Positions 5,653-10,324 of a stretch of DNA of 10,324 nt are shown piece after piece (the stretch's first letter is position 1; each line of letters opens with the position of its first letter). The stretch spans positions 1 through 10,324 of the forward strand of contig JAUWOG010000040.1 of assembly GCA_030612305.1 (NCBI GenBank), written 5' to 3'. A program made the position numbers and the translations under genes. This stretch comes from Armatimonadota bacterium. Lineage in GTDB: Bacteria > Armatimonadota > Zipacnadia > Zipacnadales > UBA11051. The notes under the pieces were generated by a model. That model worked only from the letters and a program-made list of their open reading frames with translations, had not been told where the DNA came from and did no database searches.

Positions 5653-8475
5653 ATGACTTGGCCAGGTTGCCCAAGACGCCGGCGAGTAGTATTCCCGTGG
5701 AGCGGATCACGAGCAGGCAGGGCCGTGTGCTGGCTGCTGCTTTGCTGCTGGATGGCCCTCGCACAGCCGGCGGCGGCAGACCTGGTAGCGGATGTGGCTC
5801 GTCGTCTGGAAGAGCCGCATCGCGAGTACTGGCAAGCCCTCGTTGCGAATGCAGACCCCGATGAACTGGCCCGTATGTTTGATGAGTACTCGCTAGACGA
5901 GATCGTCTATACGCTCTCGCCGCCGGTTCGTTGGCAGCGGCCGACGCGCTGGAGCCTGTTCTATCACTATGTGCTGCCTGACAAGATCGAGAACCCCAAG
6001 GCGGAATTCTCCGACTGGCGGCCTCGGGTACGAGAGAAGGCGCTTCAGATAATCCGCAACGCACCCAGCGATTACTGGGCGGCGTTTCACCTGCGCAACT
6101 GGGTCCTGAAAAACGTGGCGTACCCATCGCACCTGGTGGTGCACTGGGGCAACGCATTCGATCCGGCGGAGGTGCTTGATCTCCGGCAGGGAGTGTGCGG
6201 GCAGCGGAATGCACTGATGGTTGGTTTGTGCCGGTCTCTGGGTATCCCGGCGCGCATGTGTCGGTCGAAATTCGCGGCCGTTGTTATGCACATGTGGACT
6301 GAGGCGTGGGTGGAGGGAAGGTGGATCGTGGCGGATGCCTCAGGTGTATGCTTTGATTCCCCCCACACCTACTATCCAGACTGGCACTTCGTCCCGTCCA
6401 CGCGCGTATGGGAGGGGCGGGATGAAGCCGTTCGTGTTTCAACGGCTCTGCACTATTCCCTGCTGCCAGTGTTGTGGGCGTATGAGTGCGCGGGGATGAA
6501 GGCGGAGGACTCGCCGAGCTATGCGCCGCTCGCGGAGGCCTTCGCGGCGCAGGATTTTGGGCGGACCGATTGGATCGGCGCTGAGATGCTGGCGGAAGCA
6601 GCCGCAGCCGCGCAGGAAAACAGCCACGGACGTGAAATGCGGGCAGTGCTGGTACGGTCGTACAGAGGGTCGGTATCAGACTACATGGAGAGGCTGTACC
6701 GGGCAGGGATCAACACCGTTTTCGTTTCTCCGGGCGACATGTTCAGCCCGCTGTCCTCCGGACGGATACGGTACATTGATGGGATCATGGCTGCGGCGCA
6801 GGAGATGGATTTTGAGGTCTATCTCTGGGGATGGGGCAACTACTCCCCGACCTTAGCGAAGAAGCATTCGGATTGGGCGCAGCAACGAAATGATGGGAAG
6901 TCGGATCAGCGTTACCTGTGTCCGCTGGCGCCCGACACATACGAGGGCATGAAGGAAGCAATTCGCGAATGGGCAAGGTTGTGGCCTGACGCCTCGGGCC
7001 TCGTCTCAAGGGTCTGGTACGTGAGCAGTCTCTACCCGGAGAGCCGATGCTGCCTGTGTCCACGCTGCCGGCGAGCTTTCCAGGAGGCCACCGGGTACGA
7101 TGCCGACATTACGGATATTGATCTCGCTACAATCAAGTCTGACGAGAAGCCAGCGTATAGAGCCTGGCTGAATTGGCGGGCCGATGTCATTGGCAGAATA
7201 CACGATGACTTGCAGCAGACACTGCGGCAGGTCAGTCCGGATGCTGAATACCTGCCGTACGTATTTGCGATGCAAAACGGCGATCCTTACCCACACGGTC
7301 AGGACTTCGGATCGCTTGCACGGATAGCTGACGGGTTCGTGGTGTACTGCGACGGCAGTGGTCCCTTGAAGACGGCCGGAGGTCTATGGGGGGCACAGGA
7401 GGAGTTCTGGTTCGAGAAGATGCGGGCAGGCTGGGAAGAGAAACTGCATATTGCGCCCAACGGCATCCCGGCTGGCAAGAAGCTGTACGCCGAGATACCG
7501 GTGGAGAAACAGACGACGCCGGAGCGGTTGCAGCGGGCCATCGCCGAGTCGCGTTTGGGTGGCGCATGGGGATACATACTCGATCTTACTACCCCGCTGA
7601 CACCAGAACTCGAAGATGCGCTGGTTGAGATCAATGGTGACAGGCCTCTGCGGATCAATGTGCTGGGAGTCACTGAAGAGGACTGTCTGCCGGGTGCAAA
7701 GCCCGTGCTTGAGCAACTGGTGCGGCTGCGGGCGGCTGCTGAGAAGCCGGAAGAGATTGTGTGGGCAAAAGACGGCGCGGAAATGGTGCTGGTGTCAGGT
7801 GGTGAGTTTCCCTATGGCCAATTCAACCAGATATGCGATGTGCCCACCTTCTATGTTGACAAATATGAGGTGACCAACGAGCAGTTCGCGCGGTTCGTAG
7901 AAGCGACCGGCTACGCTACTACGGCGGAGGAAGAGGGGACAGCGCGAGCGGCGGTCGCAAACAAATGGGAGATACTGAATGGCTATGACTGGCGACAGCC
8001 CGAGGGCCCGGGTTCTTCGATAGACGGACGGGAGAAGTGTCCTGTGGTGTTCGTTTCGTGGGAGGATGCGCAATGCTATTGCCTGTGGGCGGGCAAGAGC
8101 TTGCCAACGTGTGAGCAGTGGCAGAAGGCGGCAAGAGGGCCTGACGGGCTGGCATATCCGTGGGGTTGGGAGTGGGATGCTGAGGCGTGCGCTCATCGGG
8201 GGAACACTGACGGCAAGGCAGTGGCGGTCGGTTCGTTCCCTGAGGACTGCTCGCCATACGGTGCCTTTGACATGGCGGGGAATGTGGGCGAATGGACGCG
8301 GACGCTTTCGCCACGCCATCCCAGCGGCGTGTATGTGGCAGGAGGCAGGTCGTTCCTGAACCACGGCAACGCGAAGGATTTCAAACTCTGGATAACTCCC
8401 GAAGATGGAACGCGACTCGGGCGCAATGTGCGGGTGGCTTGGACAGGCTTCCGCTGCTGCGTGGAGTTGGAGTGA
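5653..8475 (+). CDS. Secreted transglutaminase-like / GHL10-like TIM barrel / FGE-fold fusion protein
   Basis: The product has 940 residues. The ATG at 5653 is preceded by AAGGGTGAG (5640-5648). A signal peptide has an arginine-rich n-region, hydrophobic core 24-37 and likely cleavage after PAAA (residue 42). Residues 140-235 are transglutaminase-like: RQGVCGQRNALM with Cys182, HMWTEAW with His213, and VADAS with Asp228 give the expected Cys-His-Asp triad. Residues 327-680 resemble the GHL10 glycoside-hydrolase-like TIM barrel, including GINTVFVSP, a cysteine cluster CCLCPRC at 466-472 and a WLNWRADVI helix. Residues 702-940 are an FGE-sulfatase (SUMF1/EgtB fold) domain: MVLVSGGEF, DKYEVTNEQFARFV, PVVFVSWEDAQCYC, GKSLPTCEQWQKAARG, YPWG, SPYGAFDMAGNVGEWT and a final GFRC. 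The paired active-site cysteines of true FGE are not visible, so this end is more likely a binding or structural module. The transglutaminase fold could act as a protease or amidase rather than a cross-linker. Substrates are unknown. Confidence 0.93.
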   Translation: MTWPGCPRRRRVVFPWSGSRAGRAVCWLLLCCWMALAQPAAADLVADVARRLEEPHREYWQALVANADPDELARMFDEYSLDEIVYTLSPPVRWQRPTRWSLFYHYVLPDKIENPKAEFSDWRPRVREKALQIIRNAPSDYWAAFHLRNWVLKNVAYPSHLVVHWGNAFDPAEVLDLRQGVCGQRNALMVGLCRSLGIPARMCRSKFAAVVMHMWTEAWVEGRWIVADASGVCFDSPHTYYPDWHFVPSTRVWEGRDEAVRVSTALHYSLLPVLWAYECAGMKAEDSPSYAPLAEAFAAQDFGRTDWIGAEMLAEAAAAAQENSHGREMRAVLVRSYRGSVSDYMERLYRAGINTVFVSPGDMFSPLSSGRIRYIDGIMAAAQEMDFEVYLWGWGNYSPTLAKKHSDWAQQRNDGKSDQRYLCPLAPDTYEGMKEAIREWARLWPDASGLVSRVWYVSSLYPESRCCLCPRCRRAFQEATGYDADITDIDLATIKSDEKPAYRAWLNWRADVIGRIHDDLQQTLRQVSPDAEYLPYVFAMQNGDPYPHGQDFGSLARIADGFVVYCDGSGPLKTAGGLWGAQEEFWFEKMRAGWEEKLHIAPNGIPAGKKLYAEIPVEKQTTPERLQRAIAESRLGGAWGYILDLTTPLTPELEDALVEINGDRPLRINVLGVTEEDCLPGAKPVLEQLVRLRAAAEKPEEIVWAKDGAEMVLVSGGEFPYGQFNQICDVPTFYVDKYEVTNEQFARFVEATGYATTAEEEGTARAAVANKWEILNGYDWRQPEGPGSSIDGREKCPVVFVSWEDAQCYCLWAGKSLPTCEQWQKAARGPDGLAYPWGWEWDAEACAHRGNTDGKAVAVGSFPEDCSPYGAFDMAGNVGEWTRTLSPRHPSGVYVAGGRSFLNHGNAKDFKLWITPEDGTRLGRNVRVAWTGFRCCVELE

Positions 8476-8541
8476 CGAGCCCATCCAGGGGGATAGACGC
8501 ATTCAAGGGGCGGGCAAGGCGCATACGTAAGACGGGCGACC

Positions 8542-8546
8542 GGAGG
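8542..8546 (+). promoter_or_regulatory. Ribosome binding site fixing a GTG start at 8555
   Basis: GGAGG lies 8 bases before the GTG at 8555. It supports the GTG start; the next in-frame ATG comes inside the first membrane segment (residue 36) and would remove the basic N-terminus. Confidence 0.75.
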
Positions 8547-8554
8547 CATAAGTA

Positions 8555-10006
8555 GTGGCAAGGCGCTCCAGGCGGCAACAGACGCAGCCTACTGACCGAC
8601 GGCGGGATCCGCGGAAATGGCCGAAGCATTGGCTCATCGGGGGCGCGGCCGCGCTGGCAATGGAACTGCCAGCCACCGCCATAGTGATGTGGTCGTGGTT
8701 CGCGCCGAACGCATGGAGCACGCGGCGGGCGATGGAACTCTGGATGGAACAGGATCTCTCAACGGGCATACTTCTAATATTCAGTTTCATCATCCTGTCG
8801 GCTGTGTTTGGCGCAGTAGCTGCTGAAGTGCGGGGACGCAGGGGACTTCCGGACAGCCGCTCCACACTGCAGGCTGTCAATAGTGGTCTGCTGGCGTTTT
8901 TCTTCTTCGACCTGGCGCGCTTCTTCGTGTGCGTACCGGAAATATTCGCCGATATGCACATCTTGTCATACCTTGGTCCGGGTCCGGCCGTGAGTGCCGC
9001 CGTCTTGCTCTGGGTGCTGTCCGGCTTGGCGGCACTTGTAGGCTTCATGATGCTGGCTTTGTGGGATCATTTCCGGAAACGGCAGGGGGAAGAGGTGCTT
9101 AACGCGGCAGCTCCCCGTGCGGCCGACGCGACCGAAACGGCTCCAGCGCTTGATCAGCCACCTGCTCATGCCTCAAGTGGACGCTTTGATCCCTGGCTCA
9201 TCGGCGCGACAACAGCCCTCGTCCTCGAAGCGCCACACGCGCTTGTGACGGTACTCGGGTGGTTCATCCAATTGCCGATTACTTCTCCCGAGACCTCGTG
9301 GCAATACGAGGATGCCGTTGCAGGAAGGGACCCGTTCGGCATCCCGCTGCAGGTCGTGGTGTTGATCGCCTTGCTGGCCCTCTCTGCGGCGGCCGGCGGC
9401 ATTGGGTCTGAGACCCGATCCCGTTTGAAGGTCCCGGCCAGACATCCTGCTGCTTCGGCCATCAGAGGAGGGCTGCTGGGCTGGATAGGCCTTGCCGTCA
9501 CCATAGGCGTCCTGGGCATGGTGGCATTTCCCGGACGTACAGTGGGATACATGCTCTTCGGGCCCGGGGCGGAAACGGCCAACCACGTGGGCCGTCTTTT
9601 CCTCTTTCTCGCTTTGATATTCTACTTCTTGCTTGCCGATGACGATATCTGGTTCGCCCGACTGGTCTGGCGCATAGCCCCGGTACCTGCGCATGCCATG
9701 GTCGAACAACGCTCGGGGCCCAGAATACGCAAGTGGTCGCCCTGGCAAATAGGCGTGATCATGGCCTGCCTTGTCATCATCATGATACTGCGCACACAGA
9801 CGATGCCGTATGTCATGCGAGCCGCACAGGGGTCCGAGATCAGGAAGTTCAAGGAACGTAAGGGCAAATATCCGAAGACGCTGCGGGGGCTCGGCTGGTT
9901 TCATTTCATCCCGCTCCAATGCCTGGAAACAGATCAGCCGTACAGCTATGATCCGAATACCGGCCAAGTATCCTGCAGTCGCTGCGATGCCAAGAAAGGG
10001 CAGTAG
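8555..10006 (+). CDS. Polytopic membrane protein with internal duplication and pseudopilin-like tail
   Basis: The product has 483 residues, and I do not recognise a named family for the whole. A basic N-terminus (12 Arg or Lys in the first 24) is followed by about nine hydrophobic segments near 26-49, 71-92, 110-130, 142-170, 214-238, 264-284, 306-326, 347-361 and 397-413. The first two four-segment blocks look duplicated: WLIGGAAALAMELP (26-39) aligns with WLIGATTALVLEAP (214-227), LSAVFGAVAAEVRGR with LSAAAGGIGSETRSR, and each block ends in a GPG turn. A polar linker rich in Ala and Pro (171-212) joins them. After the last segment comes a helix with KFKERKGKYPKTLRGL (431-446) and then YSYDPNTGQVSCSRC (463-477). 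That helix-KYP-DPxTG arrangement resembles the C-terminal half of type II secretion pseudopilins. The gene starts 79 bases after its upstream neighbour on the same strand. Role unknown; a secretion or surface-assembly function is only a guess. Confidence 0.88.
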   Translation: MARRSRRQQTQPTDRRRDPRKWPKHWLIGGAAALAMELPATAIVMWSWFAPNAWSTRRAMELWMEQDLSTGILLIFSFIILSAVFGAVAAEVRGRRGLPDSRSTLQAVNSGLLAFFFFDLARFFVCVPEIFADMHILSYLGPGPAVSAAVLLWVLSGLAALVGFMMLALWDHFRKRQGEEVLNAAAPRAADATETAPALDQPPAHASSGRFDPWLIGATTALVLEAPHALVTVLGWFIQLPITSPETSWQYEDAVAGRDPFGIPLQVVVLIALLALSAAAGGIGSETRSRLKVPARHPAASAIRGGLLGWIGLAVTIGVLGMVAFPGRTVGYMLFGPGAETANHVGRLFLFLALIFYFLLADDDIWFARLVWRIAPVPAHAMVEQRSGPRIRKWSPWQIGVIMACLVIIMILRTQTMPYVMRAAQGSEIRKFKERKGKYPKTLRGLGWFHFIPLQCLETDQPYSYDPNTGQVSCSRCDAKKGQ

Positions 10007-10033
10007 AAGAACAAGTATCGATACAAGGGGCGA

Positions 10034-10077
10034 AAGTCGGTGGGGGGTAGAGGCTAGCAACGCCCATCCCCCAACTT
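10034..10077 (+). terminator. G-rich imperfect hairpin downstream of the membrane-protein gene
   Basis: AAGT (10034-10037) and TGGGGGGT (10041-10048) pair with ATCCCCCA (10066-10073) and ACTT (10074-10077): 12 pairs including one G-T, with a three-base bulge (10038-10040) and a 17-base loop. It begins 27 bases after the stop codon. No T-run follows, so it is not a textbook intrinsic terminator. It may instead be an RNA-stabilising structure or part of the next gene's leader. Confidence 0.35.
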
Positions 10078-10159
10078 CTTCAGACGTACGCCGTCGAACG
10101 GAGTGGGCTACAACCTGAACGGTCTCGGGCCGAAGCTACGCTTTGCTGAGGGTGAGCAC

Positions 10160-10324
10160 ATGGTGAATAATGGTCATAGGCTGCGACGTCATAGTGGACA
10201 TGCGAGTTCATTGCGCTCGATGGCTCAGAGGCTGCAGCTTCTTCTTATTGCAGCATCCGTGCTTCCACTCTTCGTGGGCGCGGCTGAGGCGGCCGATTCT
10301 CAGCGACTTCGGGACGACTATCCG
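10160..10324 (+). CDS. Exported protein, N-terminal part only (runs off the window)
   Basis: The ATG at 10160 follows GAGGGTGAG (10148-10156) with 3 bases between, resembling the AAGGGTGAG site of the gene at 5653. The frame is open to the end of the window: 55 residues. A basic n-region (RLRRH, then RSMAQR) leads into a hydrophobic core LQLLLIAASVLPLFVG and a likely cleavage site after AAEAA (residue 45), followed by DSQRLRDDYP. This is a clear Sec-type signal peptide. A second in-frame ATG at 10220 lacks a ribosome binding site but would also give a signal peptide. Nothing in the visible mature part identifies the product. Its direction and export signal fit the secreted proteins upstream. 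Confidence 0.72.
   Translation, partial: MVNNGHRLRRHSGHASSLRSMAQRLQLLLIAASVLPLFVGAAEAADSQRLRDDYP

Noticed and set aside
5674..5694. Arginine run RRRR in the signal peptide of the fusion protein as a twin-arginine (Tat) signal.
   Set aside because: The run is far from the hydrophobic core and lacks the following F-L-K type pattern; a Sec signal with a long basic n-region is simpler.
7795..8502. 235-residue minus-strand open frame opposite the FGE-fold domain.
   Set aside because: The plus strand encodes a clear FGE signature across the same bases.
9173..10060. 295-residue minus-strand open frame opposite the membrane protein.
   Set aside because: The plus-strand frame has membrane segments, an internal duplication and a GGAGG site; the minus frame looks like low-complexity Arg/Gly/Pro/His shadow sequence.

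Overview
The window is GC-rich, all real genes lie on the + strand, and the coding style points to an uncultured environmental bacterium rather than a model organism. The genes are very large, secreted and multi-domain, with discoidin-like, heparinase-like, FG-GAP, GHL10-like and FGE-like modules. That mix is common in Planctomycetes, Lentisphaerae, Armatimonadota and related lineages with big carbohydrate-degrading repertoires. This placement is inference from style only; there is no rRNA or tRNA here to confirm it.

Layout. Positions 1-151 hold nothing I can recognise. Positions 152-416 (minus) carry the N-terminal remnant of an integrase-type transposase, frameshifted at a run of six C and cut off after about 85 residues. 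It abuts the 3' tail of a + strand gene (ending at 773) whose 5' part is missing, so the left edge looks like an old insertion/deletion scar. A 43-bp element (819-861) precedes the first intact gene. That gene (910-5535) encodes a 1541-residue secreted protein with a discoidin-like region, a carbohydrate-binding-like region, a GH67-N-like region, a heparinase II/III-like lyase body and a C-terminal FG-GAP propeller with six calcium-binding loops. A second copy of the 43-bp element overlaps its stop codon (5520-5562). Next is a 940-residue secreted protein (5653-8475) joining a transglutaminase-like domain, a GHL10-like TIM barrel and a C-terminal FGE/SUMF1-fold domain that appears to lack the oxidase cysteine pair. 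A 483-residue polytopic membrane protein (8555-10006) follows, with an internal duplication and a tail resembling a pseudopilin. A G-rich hairpin lies downstream (10034-10077). The window ends inside another gene with a signal peptide (10160 onward).

How they may work together. The intact genes are co-directional, separated by 79-153 bases, and most have good ribosome binding sites. At least three products are exported. A working reading is a surface or extracellular polysaccharide-processing locus: the first protein binds and cleaves a uronate-containing polymer, the second is a multi-domain partner of unknown substrate, and the membrane protein is of unknown role. Operon structure and substrate are inferred, not shown. 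The most noteworthy items are the three-domain fusion protein, the duplicated hairpin element whose copies differ only by transitions, and the pilin-like tail on the membrane protein.
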